Below, one piece after another: positions 1 to 8,040 of a stretch of 64,000 bases of DNA. This DNA comes from an uncultured Phocaeicola sp. GTDB taxonomy: Bacteria > Bacteroidota > Bacteroidia > Bacteroidales > Bacteroidaceae. The translations under genes were made by a program, and so were the position numbers. Each line of letters starts with the position of its first letter. Within the stretch, counting starts at the first letter, position 1. A model generated the notes under the pieces. That model searched no databases, was not told where the DNA came from, and saw nothing but the letters and a program-made list of their open reading frames with translations. Location of the stretch: the NCBI GenBank assembly GCA_944320885.1, contig CALUJE010000001.1, forward strand, positions 124,001 through 188,000. Direction: 5' to 3'.

Positions 1-1
1 T

Positions 2-1372
2 GTATTTGTAACTTTATACAATAAAGTACAGAAAGTAGATAATCAACAAAGATGGAATGGTTGGGAACAATCTGTCAGACCCAAAAACACATATGGTGGC
101 GGAGGTAAACACCCTACAGCAGAAATGGTAGACTTATTTCCAATGGCTGATGGTAAAAAAGCTTCTGAATCAACTTTTGAATATGATCCTTTATGTTTCT
201 TTATGAACCGTGATCCTAGATTTTATCGTACATTTGCATTCCCTGGAGTTAGATGGTTTTATGAAGGAAATACCAAAGATGAATTAACAGATACTGATAA
301 TGATGTTACATTTGATGGAGGGGCAACAATGAGAAGCGAATATCCATATAACGGTAGTGAATATGTTTTATGGAGTTATGCGTTCTATAGTGATGAAAAA
401 GCAGCTGAAATGACAGATATTCATAAATCAGGATATGGAGCAGACGGACTTGGTTCATTAAGTGGACGATCATCTGTATATATAAGAAAACGTTCAGATG
501 ACAAACAATTAAATGGATCTCCTTTCTATATTTATGCATGTGATACAAAAACAGAATCAACAGATGGAAAAGGTTTTCAACGCTGCGCACTTCCATATAT
601 GGAAATCAGATATGCTGAAGTATTACTCAACTTCGCAGAAGCTGCGGCAGCTATAGGAAAAGATAATGAAGCCTTTGAAGCATTAAAAAGAATTCGTTCA
701 CGAGTTTATGATAATTCAAAATATGAAGCTACTAATTATGGTTTAAAAGCTGGAATGACAGGTGGAGAATTAATTTCTGCTATATTATATGAACGCCAAA
801 TAGAATTAGCTTATGAAGGAAAACGTTTTGAAGATATGCGCAGATGGATGTTATTTGATGGTGGTGTAGGACAAGAAACGTTAGGTGCAAACTTCAAACT
901 TACGGGATGGGGAGGAAATACTTGCACATATCTTGGACTTCAACCTACCAATGGACGAAACAAATATCACTATATAGAAATTTATGTTAAAGACCAAACA
1001 GGAGCTGCGGAAGATTTCAAATCAGATCCACTATTAAAAATAATAAATAGAAACAGTGTATATGCCGGATTAAACTTGCTTGAAAGAGAAAAAACAAATA
1101 ATCAAGGACAAGATCAATTAAAAGATTTCTACGAAAACTATTTCAGTAGAAAAAATAGAGATGCTGAAGGTAATGATGATGCACAAACTGTTAAATGGGA
1201 ACCTAATTTCTATATTATGGGATTAAACAGAAGTTCTATGATTAATAACCCCACATTATATCAAAATATAGGATGGGAAGACATTAGTCATGGTGGAAAC
1301 GGAATATTTGATCCTTTGGAAGAAGATGATAGTAAAATTCCCGTAGATACAAACACTGGATATGTAAAATGA
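2..1372 (+). CDS. SusD/RagB-family nutrient-binding outer-membrane lipoprotein, 3' part
   Basis: The reading frame is open from base 2, so the 5' part, including any lipoprotein signal, lies outside the window. About 456 codons are present. SusD proteins sit on the cell surface as a lid over a SusC porin and bind glycans through a TPR-rich fold. Visible family features are MADGKK, NRDPRFYRTF, the TPR-like stretch EIRYAEVLLNFAEAAAA, and ERQIELAYEGKRFEDMRRW, the usual C-terminal SusD helix. The last two match the complete SusD at 8041-10116 closely, so the two genes are paralogues. A pectate lyase follows 248 bp downstream, pointing to a pectic ligand (inference). Confidence 0.93.
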   Translation, partial: VFVTLYNKVQKVDNQQRWNGWEQSVRPKNTYGGGGKHPTAEMVDLFPMADGKKASESTFEYDPLCFFMNRDPRFYRTFAFPGVRWFYEGNTKDELTDTDNDVTFDGGATMRSEYPYNGSEYVLWSYAFYSDEKAAEMTDIHKSGYGADGLGSLSGRSSVYIRKRSDDKQLNGSPFYIYACDTKTESTDGKGFQRCALPYMEIRYAEVLLNFAEAAAAIGKDNEAFEALKRIRSRVYDNSKYEATNYGLKAGMTGGELISAILYERQIELAYEGKRFEDMRRWMLFDGGVGQETLGANFKLTGWGGNTCTYLGLQPTNGRNKYHYIEIYVKDQTGAAEDFKSDPLLKIINRNSVYAGLNLLEREKTNNQGQDQLKDFYENYFSRKNRDAEGNDDAQTVKWEPNFYIMGLNRSSMINNPTLYQNIGWEDISHGGNGIFDPLEEDDSKIPVDTNTGYVK

Positions 1373-1464
1373 AAATTTATTCTTAAAATAATAGGATAAA
1401 TCAATACTCAAAGAATAGACACAAGAAGAATCCTTGTGTTTGATTAAACAAAAGTATATATTTG

Positions 1465-1504
1465 AAGAGATCTGTCTGTGAAGATAGATCTCTTTTTCTT
1501 TTAT
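1465..1504 (+). terminator. intrinsic terminator after the partial susD
   Basis: AGAGATCTGTCT, a GTGA loop and AGATAGATCTCT form a near-perfect hairpin followed by TTTTTC and more T. It lies about 95 bp beyond the susD stop. A weaker hairpin (ACACAAG...CTTGTGT, 1419-1439) precedes it. This suggests the pectate lyase is transcribed at least partly on its own. Confidence 0.8.
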
Positions 1505-1620
1505 ATATAACAAATGTAAAAATTAGAATATAAATGATAAAAGGAGAAATTCTAATATAACCTTTTCAAAAACTTATTGTCTGATTTACAAAACCCCAAA
1601 ATACTAAAAACAATCAAACT

Positions 1621-3363
1621 ATGAAAAAGAATTATGCAATGGGATTAATCATGGCAGGAATGCTGGGAGCAACAACTTCTGCATATGCACAATATCCCCA
1701 AATTACCCCCGAAGCACAAGCAAAGTACAAAGAAATGATTACTGCTGCTTATGCACATGCTGATTCTGCATGGGCTAAAGCTTTACCTATTGTTGAAAAA
1801 GAAGCAAAAGAAGGAAGACCTTATATTCCATGGGCATCACGTCCATGTGACTTACCACAAGCAAAGATTCCAGCTTTCCCAGGAGCTGAAGGAGGAGGTA
1901 TGTATAGCTTCGGCGGACGTGGCGGACGCGTCATTACTGTTACCAACCTTAATGATAGCGGACCCGGTTCATTGCGTGATGCATGTGACCAAGGTGGTGC
2001 ACGTATTATCGTATTCAACGTTTCAGGTATCATTAAACTGAAAACTCCTATCATTGTCCGTGCTCCATATATAACCATTGCAGGACAGACTGCTCCGGGC
2101 GACGGTGTTGTTGTATCCGGTCAATCATTCTGGGTAGACACACACGATGTAGTAATCCGTCATATGCGTTTCCGTCGTGGAGAAACAATGGTATGGCATC
2201 GTGATGACTCTTTCGGAGGTAATCCCGTTGGTAACATCATGATAGACCACTGTTCATGTTCATGGGGACTGGATGAAAACATTTCATTCTATCGTCACAT
2301 GTACGATCCTAGCGAAGGACAATATGAAACTAAGGAATTGAAACTCCCTACTGTAAATGTTACTATCCAAAATACCATTTCAGCTAAAGCCCTCGATACT
2401 TATAACCATGCTTTCGGTAGCACATTGGGAGGAGAAAACTGCGCATTCATGCGTAACTTGTGGGCCAGCAACTCAGGACGTAATCCGTCTGTAGGATGGA
2501 ACGGTGTATTTAACTTCGTAAATAACGTAGTATTTAACTGGGTTCATCGTTCAATGGATGGTGGTGATTATACCGCTATGTATAATATCATTAACAACTA
2601 CTATAAACCAGGACCTGCTACTCCTAAGGAAGGAGCGCTTGCATTCCGTATCGTAAAACCGGAATCTGGACGCAGTAAACTCGACCATAAAGTATACGGA
2701 CGTGTTTTCGCTGAAGGAAACATTATGGAAGGTAACGAAAAAGTTACAAAAGACAACTGGAATGGTGGTATTCAGATTGAAGATCAGGAAAATACTGACG
2801 GATATACAGAACTGATGCGTGCTTATTCTCCGTTTGAAATGCCACATTTAACCATTATGAATACCAACGATGCCTACGAATATGTTTTAAGAAACGTAGG
2901 TGCTAACATTCCATGCCGTGATATCATTGACCAGCGCATAATTGATGAAGTTCGTACCGGTAAACCTTATTATGTAGAAAAATTGCCGAAAGAACATCCT
3001 TATGGTGATGTTACCGGATTGGCTCCAAAATCACAAAACAAAGACGGATATTTCAAATACCGTCGTATGGGAAATGATTCTTATAAACTTGGAATTATCA
3101 CTGATCCATGCCAAATGGGAGGATTCCCTGAATATAAAGGAACTTCTTATGTTGATACCGATGGTGACGGAATGCCCGACAAATGGGAAATAGAAAACGG
3201 ATTAAATCCTAATGATCCAAGTGATGCAAACAAAGACTGTACAGGCGACGGATATACCAATATTGAAAAATATATCAACGGTATCAGCACCAAAAACAAA
3301 ATAGACTGGACAGATCTGAAAAATAACTATGATACTTTAGCAGAAAAAGGAAAATTAATGTAA
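1621..3363 (+). CDS. secreted pectate lyase (polysaccharide lyase family 1-like)
   Basis: The protein has 580 aa and begins with a signal peptide ending near AYAQ (residue 24). It should cleave polygalacturonate by beta-elimination in the periplasm or at the cell surface. The parallel beta-helix fold shows in FPGAEGGGMYSFGGRGGR, then GPGSLRDA, IVFNVSGII, ITIAGQTAPGDGV and VVIRHMRFRRGE, a run typical of Bacteroides PL1-type lyases. Near the C-terminus, DTDGDGMPDKWE and a following NPNDPSDANKDCTGDG resemble a calcium-binding thrombospondin type-3-like repeat. It lies between two SusC/D systems and 9 bp before a DUF3826 gene, so the pair is probably co-transcribed. The PL1 subfamily is not certain. 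Confidence 0.93.
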   Translation: MKKNYAMGLIMAGMLGATTSAYAQYPQITPEAQAKYKEMITAAYAHADSAWAKALPIVEKEAKEGRPYIPWASRPCDLPQAKIPAFPGAEGGGMYSFGGRGGRVITVTNLNDSGPGSLRDACDQGGARIIVFNVSGIIKLKTPIIVRAPYITIAGQTAPGDGVVVSGQSFWVDTHDVVIRHMRFRRGETMVWHRDDSFGGNPVGNIMIDHCSCSWGLDENISFYRHMYDPSEGQYETKELKLPTVNVTIQNTISAKALDTYNHAFGSTLGGENCAFMRNLWASNSGRNPSVGWNGVFNFVNNVVFNWVHRSMDGGDYTAMYNIINNYYKPGPATPKEGALAFRIVKPESGRSKLDHKVYGRVFAEGNIMEGNEKVTKDNWNGGIQIEDQENTDGYTELMRAYSPFEMPHLTIMNTNDAYEYVLRNVGANIPCRDIIDQRIIDEVRTGKPYYVEKLPKEHPYGDVTGLAPKSQNKDGYFKYRRMGNDSYKLGIITDPCQMGGFPEYKGTSYVDTDGDGMPDKWEIENGLNPNDPSDANKDCTGDGYTNIEKYINGISTKNKIDWTDLKNNYDTLAEKGKLM

Positions 3364-3372
3364 TTTTGCAGC

Positions 3373-4050
3373 ATGATGATGAAAATTTATACAATTCTAT
3401 TTTTTCTTCTCACTTTTACAACGCTGAATATCAATGCGCAGTCAGTAAAACTCAATGAGGAGAACCGTGATCCGGAGTATGTAAAAAACATTGTTAACAG
3501 ATCACAGAAAATAGTTGATAAATTAAATATCAATGATAAAGAAACAGCCGCAAATGTGTGCAATATCATAGCAAACAGGTATTTCTTATTGAATGATATT
3601 TATGAAAAAAGAGATGCAGCTGTAAAAGAAGCAAAAGAAAAACTGAGCGGAAATGAAAAAAATGCAGCCATACAGGCAGCAGAAAATGAAAAAGATGCAC
3701 AGTTATACAGAAAACACTTTGACTTTGCTTCCAGCCTTTCTCTTTATTTGAATGATGAACAGATTGAAGCTGTAAAAGACGGAATGACATATAACGTTGT
3801 GGAAGTAACATACAAAGCACAATGTGATATGATTCCTACTTTAAAAGACTTTGAAAAAAAACAAATCCTTGCTTGGTTGAAAGAAGCTCGTGAATTTGCC
3901 ATAGATGCTGAGAATTCTAAAAAGAAACATGAGGCATTCGGAAAATACAAAGGACGTATTAATAATTATCTTTCAAAACAAGGATATGATTTGACAAAAG
4001 AACGTGAAGAATGGTACAAGCGTGTAAAAGCACGTGGAGGCCAATTATAA
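3373..4050 (+). CDS. DUF3826 domain-containing secreted protein
   Basis: The protein has 225 aa with a signal peptide (hydrophobic residues 5-18, cleavage near NINAQ). The mature part is almost wholly helical and rich in Lys, Glu and Ala. Its pattern (NRSQKIVDKLNINDKETA, then NIIANRYFLLNDIYEKRD) matches DUF3826, a family often encoded beside pectin or rhamnogalacturonan enzymes in Bacteroidetes. It starts 9 bp after the pectate lyase, and both stop before the terminator at 4130-4167. Biochemical function is unknown. A helper for lyase binding or folding is only a guess. Confidence 0.85.
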   Translation: MMMKIYTILFFLLTFTTLNINAQSVKLNEENRDPEYVKNIVNRSQKIVDKLNINDKETAANVCNIIANRYFLLNDIYEKRDAAVKEAKEKLSGNEKNAAIQAAENEKDAQLYRKHFDFASSLSLYLNDEQIEAVKDGMTYNVVEVTYKAQCDMIPTLKDFEKKQILAWLKEAREFAIDAENSKKKHEAFGKYKGRINNYLSKQGYDLTKEREEWYKRVKARGGQL

Positions 4051-4129
4051 GATAAGGCTATTTTAACCTACTATATAGGAAAAGATAAGCACAGATCTTT
4101 AAATGTTATAATTGATTAGTTAGACTATT

Positions 4130-4167
4130 AAGCCGCCTGAGTCGTGAGACTCGAGCGGCTTTTTTTA
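4130..4167 (+). terminator. intrinsic terminator of the pectate lyase-DUF3826 unit
   Basis: AGCCGC-C-TGAGTC, loop GTGA, GACTC-GA-GCGGCT, then seven T. A GC-rich stem with a U-tract 80 bp after the DUF3826 stop. Confidence 0.9.
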
Positions 4168-4172
4168 ATGCA

Positions 4173-4206
4173 CAAAAAAATCCGAACTTATCACAAGCTC
4201 GGATTC
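4173..4206 (-). terminator. minus-strand intrinsic terminator with no annotated minus-strand gene
   Basis: Read on the minus strand, AATCCGAGC, a nine-base loop and GTTCGGATT are followed by a run of T (plus-strand A run 4174-4180). No minus-strand protein gene lies upstream of it, so it most likely ends a noncoding transcript from the promoter near 4357-4387. Confidence 0.75.
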
Positions 4207-4350
4207 CGTAAATTTCAAATCTCTCAATTTCAATTTTTTACTTCCACATGAGTTCAACAAGTAAATACCACTAAAAACTAAAATCTTCTTACCTAAATAA
4301 TACCTATTAAAAATATCCTTTTATTAAAAACTTAATTCATTTGCTTTAAG
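4174..4350 (-). ncRNA. candidate PUL-associated small RNA upstream of susC
   Basis: A minus-strand promoter with a perfect -7 element (TAATTTTG, 4364-4357), a TTG 20 nt upstream (4387-4385) and the terminator at 4173-4206 predicts a transcript of about 175 nt starting near 4350. Its ATGs are followed by stops within a few codons, so it looks noncoding. Minus-strand small RNAs next to susC homologues are known in Bacteroides (the DonS class). Here the predicted RNA ends short of the susC leader rather than overlapping it, so whether it acts in the same way is unknown. Expression is inferred from signals only. Confidence 0.6.
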
Positions 4351-4356
4351 ACGATG

Positions 4357-4387
4357 CAAAATTAAATGTCATCACAATACAGACCAA
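4357..4387 (-). promoter_or_regulatory. Bacteroides-type promoter on the minus strand
   Basis: Minus strand: TTG (4387-4385), a 20-nt spacer, then TAATTTTG (4364-4357). Both elements match the sigma-ABfr consensus (-33 TTG, -7 TAnnTTTG). The expected start is near 4350. Confidence 0.7.
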
Positions 4388-4527
4388 CAAAAAAATAATC
4401 ATTTTAAAAATACTCATACTTTTATTGATTTATATCAAAAAGCGCACCTACCTATTAATATAATAAAAAATACGATATTAATATTTAAAACACATTGAAT
4501 ACCTTTAAACAAAAGGAATAATAAGAC

Positions 4528-4535
4528 TACCTTTG
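4528..4535 (+). promoter_or_regulatory. -7 element of the susC-susD promoter
   Basis: TACCTTTG matches TAnnTTTG and would give a leader of about 60 nt to the susC ATG at 4604. No TTG sits at the normal upstream distance, which would fit dependence on an activator or an ECF sigma factor (inference). Confidence 0.55.
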
Positions 4536-4603
4536 CAAGTAAATATTTTTTTGAATAATAAATAATTCAATTATATACTTTTGTTTAACTTAAAATTTTG
4601 GAT

Positions 4604-7600
4604 ATGAAGCACAAGGTTCTTCTTGCAATGCTTCTTGCTGGTACAACTGTACCCTCATGGGCAAGTATTGACATAGCATTGAATCTGCCGCAAATTACGT
4701 CAACCCAACAAAACGGACGTAAAGTAACAGGTAAAGTCTTAGATGAAAATGGTGAACCTATCATCGGTGCCAGTATTAAAGTAAACGGTACCAGTGTAGG
4801 AACTATTACAGACTTTGATGGAAACTTCACCTTAAATGATGTCCCTTCCGGTAAAACTATTACGGTATCTTACATCGGTTACCAAAACCAAACTATTGAA
4901 CCTAAAGGCAATTCTCCACTTGTTATCAAATTGGCCGAAGACTCCAAATTACTTGATGAGGTAGTCGTAGTTGGTTATGGTACTCAAAAAGCTAAAGACG
5001 TTACAGGCTCTATCGGAGTTATCACTCCAAAAGAAATCGAAGACCTGCCTGTATCTAATTTAGGAGCAGCATTAGCCGGACAAATTCCTGGTTTAAATGT
5101 CAGCGGTGGAAGCGGCCGTCCTGGTGAAGGTGCTTCTATATCTATCCGCCAATCATTCAACTATTCAAAGGATGGTGGTAATTCAAATCCTATGGTGGTT
5201 ATTGATGACGTTATCCAAATAGACCCGAACACAGGTCTTCCCACCATGGATACCTTTAATTTATTAGACCCTTCAGAAATTGAAAGCATCTCTGTTCTTC
5301 GTGATGCAAGTGCAGCCATTTATGGTTCAAGAGCATCACAAGGTGCTATTATCGTAAAGACTAAACGAGGAAAAGCAGGTGCACCACGCATCAACTATTC
5401 TGGAAAATTTGGTGTAAACGATGCTGTCAGCCACCCGAAAATATTAACAGGTGCTGATTACGGTCGTTTCTCTAACTCTTTTAATATTGCTGCCGGAAAA
5501 ATCAACAAGGAGTCTTCCGGATGGCAAAACAAGCTTTGGAGTGAAGACGAATTGGCATACATGGACCAGGTAAACTATGACTGGTTAGACGAAGCATGGT
5601 CTTCAGCATTTACCATGAATCATTCTTTGAATGTAAGTGGAGGTAGCGAAAAAGCGACATATTTTGCAGGAGCATCTTACTATACCCAAGATGCAAACCT
5701 GGGCAAACAAGATTTTGAAAAATGGACTTTCCGTGCAGGAGTAGATATAAATCTTACCTCTGATTTAAAATTCTCTGCTACGATTTCTGCAAACGAAAGT
5801 GATAAACTGACAAGTTTTACCAAAGGACAAAGTTCTATCAACACTTATGGTGGAGAAAGATCTGGTGAAAACGGTGATTACCGAATCCTGTCACACATGC
5901 CTAATTACCTTCCATGGGAAATAACATTAGACGACGGAAATACATATTATACTTCACCTATCTTATCTTCTGACAGAAATGCAGGTAATGCAAAATCAAG
6001 CAACAAGATAGGTTCATGGAACTATTTTGCAATGAATGAGAATGATGGAAACTATTCATCAACTTCTACATTCGGATATGATGCAAATTTCTCAATGACA
6101 TATGCAATTCCGTATATCAAGGGATTATCTGTAAAAGGAAGCTATGCAATGTCTCACAATGCTAATGATGCAGAACAAGTATTCATGCCTTATACATTAG
6201 CTTATCTGAATGCTTCTAATAAACATGACCCGGGAAGTCGTTTCTATCACACACACCCTTCAGTAAAAGACTATAAATTTGATGAGTTTACTGGAAATAC
6301 CCGTGTTGTTTACAAAGATATATTAAGCAAGAGCGAGCAAATGAACTTCTATATCAATTATGAAGGCAAATTTGGCAAGCACAGCATCAGCGCAATGGCA
6401 GCTGTTGAAAAATCAAAATCATATCAAACAAGTAAGCAGCTTCTTTATGAGAAACCTGATCCAGATAGTTACCTGGGAACTTCTTCCAGTGCAGGAACTA
6501 TGGATACCAGTAACTCTATTACCTATAAATATGAACAAGGTTCATTATCATACCTTGGACGTGTAAACTACAACTATGCTGACAAGTATCTGCTACAATT
6601 TATTTTCCGTAGTGATGCTTCTACCAAATTCGCTCCTCAAAATTATTGGGGATTCTTCCCTGGTGTATCTGCCGGATGGGTTGCATCTGAAGAATCATTC
6701 TTCAAAGAAAATGTTCCATCATGGTTTGAATACTTAAAAGTACGTTTCTCTTGGGGACAGACTGGTAAGGATAACATCAAGGCCTGGAGATGGATGCAGC
6801 TTTATTCTATTGACCTCAACAAAGGTTATGGATTCGGAAGCAACAGCGGAAAACAAGTAGCAGGATTAAAACCCGATGCAACCGCCAATCCTAATGCCAA
6901 ATGGGATAAAACCAACAAGTTCAATCTTGGATTTGACATGCGCTTCTTAAGAAACAGATTGACTGCCAATGTTGATTTATACTATGATATAAACAGCGAC
7001 ATATTGAACCAGAATCTGGGAAGCATTATAGGAACACCTATTTTTGCAGGAGGAGCCTTAAGTGAAGTCAACTACGGACGTATTGACGCATGGGGAGCTG
7101 AATTCTCACTCAACTGGCGAGACAAAATAGGACAAGTAAACTATAACATCGGAGTAAACTTTGGATTTAACAGTAACGAAGTAAAAGAATGGCCGGATGT
7201 AAATACAAATGACTACCTGTCAAAAAACATTGTTACTGAAGGATATGGAACAATCTTCCCTACATGGGGATTCAAAGTATGGAAAGGTACATCAACTCAT
7301 GATGGTATTCTCCGTACACAGGAAGATATCGATAACTACTGGGCATACCTTACCGCAAATGCCAATGGAGGCGAAGTAAAATATTTGGGTAAGAATAAAA
7401 AAGAAGAATTGAAACCCGGTATGCTGGCTTATCAGGACTTAGGCGGTGTTATCAATGAAGATGGTACCCAAAGCGGTCCTAACGGACAGATTGAAAAAGA
7501 CCAGGACTACGCAAAACTTTGCGGAAGAGACCAATCTAAAGGTTTCACAACCAAACTTGGTGCTGAATGGAAAGGCATAAGCTTTAACATGATGATTGCT

Positions 7601-8020
7601 ACTTCATGGGGAGGAAGCCGTTTGATTGATGTAAATACAATCAAAACTTCAAGCGGTGATATGGTATGGTCACCAGACTCATTCTGGAAAGACATGTTTG
7701 ATGAAGATAACAACGTTGACGGAAAATATCCTAACATAGGTATGGAACAACGCTTGGGTGGTTCTGTTGCCAGTCCTTCTGACTTCTGGCAAATCAGTAC
7801 TTTCCGTTGCTATGTACGTAACCTGAGCATCGGATATACTTTACCTAAGAAATGGCTTGCTCCTTTAAAGATTGAATCTGCCAAATTGAGCATTACCGGT
7901 AATAACTTATGGGATTTCTACAATCCTTATCCTGATCATTACCGCAATATGTATGATGATTCTACTACCGATTATCCTACATTGCGTACATGGTCTTTGG
8001 GAGTTAACGTTTCATTCTAA
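4604..8020 (+). CDS. SusC/RagA-family TonB-dependent outer-membrane receptor
   Basis: An ATG at 4604 (MKHKVLL) is preferred to the in-frame TTG two codons earlier, because it begins the signal peptide directly; this gives 1138 aa. Order: signal peptide to about residue 21, a carboxypeptidase-like regulatory domain (VTGKVLDENGEPIIGASI to about residue 105), the plug beginning LDEVVVVGYGTQKAKDVTGS, then a 22-strand-type barrel ending in aromatic residues (LGVNVSF). There is no extra N-terminal STN domain, so signalling through an anti-sigma factor is unlikely. It imports oligosaccharides powered by TonB. The partner susD begins 20 bp downstream. Confidence 0.96.
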   Translation: MKHKVLLAMLLAGTTVPSWASIDIALNLPQITSTQQNGRKVTGKVLDENGEPIIGASIKVNGTSVGTITDFDGNFTLNDVPSGKTITVSYIGYQNQTIEPKGNSPLVIKLAEDSKLLDEVVVVGYGTQKAKDVTGSIGVITPKEIEDLPVSNLGAALAGQIPGLNVSGGSGRPGEGASISIRQSFNYSKDGGNSNPMVVIDDVIQIDPNTGLPTMDTFNLLDPSEIESISVLRDASAAIYGSRASQGAIIVKTKRGKAGAPRINYSGKFGVNDAVSHPKILTGADYGRFSNSFNIAAGKINKESSGWQNKLWSEDELAYMDQVNYDWLDEAWSSAFTMNHSLNVSGGSEKATYFAGASYYTQDANLGKQDFEKWTFRAGVDINLTSDLKFSATISANESDKLTSFTKGQSSINTYGGERSGENGDYRILSHMPNYLPWEITLDDGNTYYTSPILSSDRNAGNAKSSNKIGSWNYFAMNENDGNYSSTSTFGYDANFSMTYAIPYIKGLSVKGSYAMSHNANDAEQVFMPYTLAYLNASNKHDPGSRFYHTHPSVKDYKFDEFTGNTRVVYKDILSKSEQMNFYINYEGKFGKHSISAMAAVEKSKSYQTSKQLLYEKPDPDSYLGTSSSAGTMDTSNSITYKYEQGSLSYLGRVNYNYADKYLLQFIFRSDASTKFAPQNYWGFFPGVSAGWVASEESFFKENVPSWFEYLKVRFSWGQTGKDNIKAWRWMQLYSIDLNKGYGFGSNSGKQVAGLKPDATANPNAKWDKTNKFNLGFDMRFLRNRLTANVDLYYDINSDILNQNLGSIIGTPIFAGGALSEVNYGRIDAWGAEFSLNWRDKIGQVNYNIGVNFGFNSNEVKEWPDVNTNDYLSKNIVTEGYGTIFPTWGFKVWKGTSTHDGILRTQEDIDNYWAYLTANANGGEVKYLGKNKKEELKPGMLAYQDLGGVINEDGTQSGPNGQIEKDQDYAKLCGRDQSKGFTTKLGAEWKGISFNMMIATSWGGSRLIDVNTIKTSSGDMVWSPDSFWKDMFDEDNNVDGKYPNIGMEQRLGGSVASPSDFWQISTFRCYVRNLSIGYTLPKKWLAPLKIESAKLSITGNNLWDFYNPYPDHYRNMYDDSTTDYPTLRTWSLGVNVSF

Positions 8021-8040
8021 CCAAACAAACTTTATTCATT

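Larger units (their letters stand above)
4051..4603. other. 553-bp intergenic region upstream of susC
   Basis: This gap holds two back-to-back terminators (plus strand 4130-4167, minus strand 4173-4206), a consensus minus-strand promoter near 4357-4387, and the susC promoter near 4528. Together they define a candidate minus-strand small RNA of about 175 nt. The plus strand is strikingly C-rich relative to G: 34 C versus 11 G by hand count in 4201-4380. No ORF of useful length is present. Confidence 0.85.

Noticed and set aside
4598..4603. TTG start for susC
   Set aside because: The ATG two codons later begins the signal peptide; the same reasoning was used for leuS, the radical SAM gene, dapB and the DUF2851 gene.
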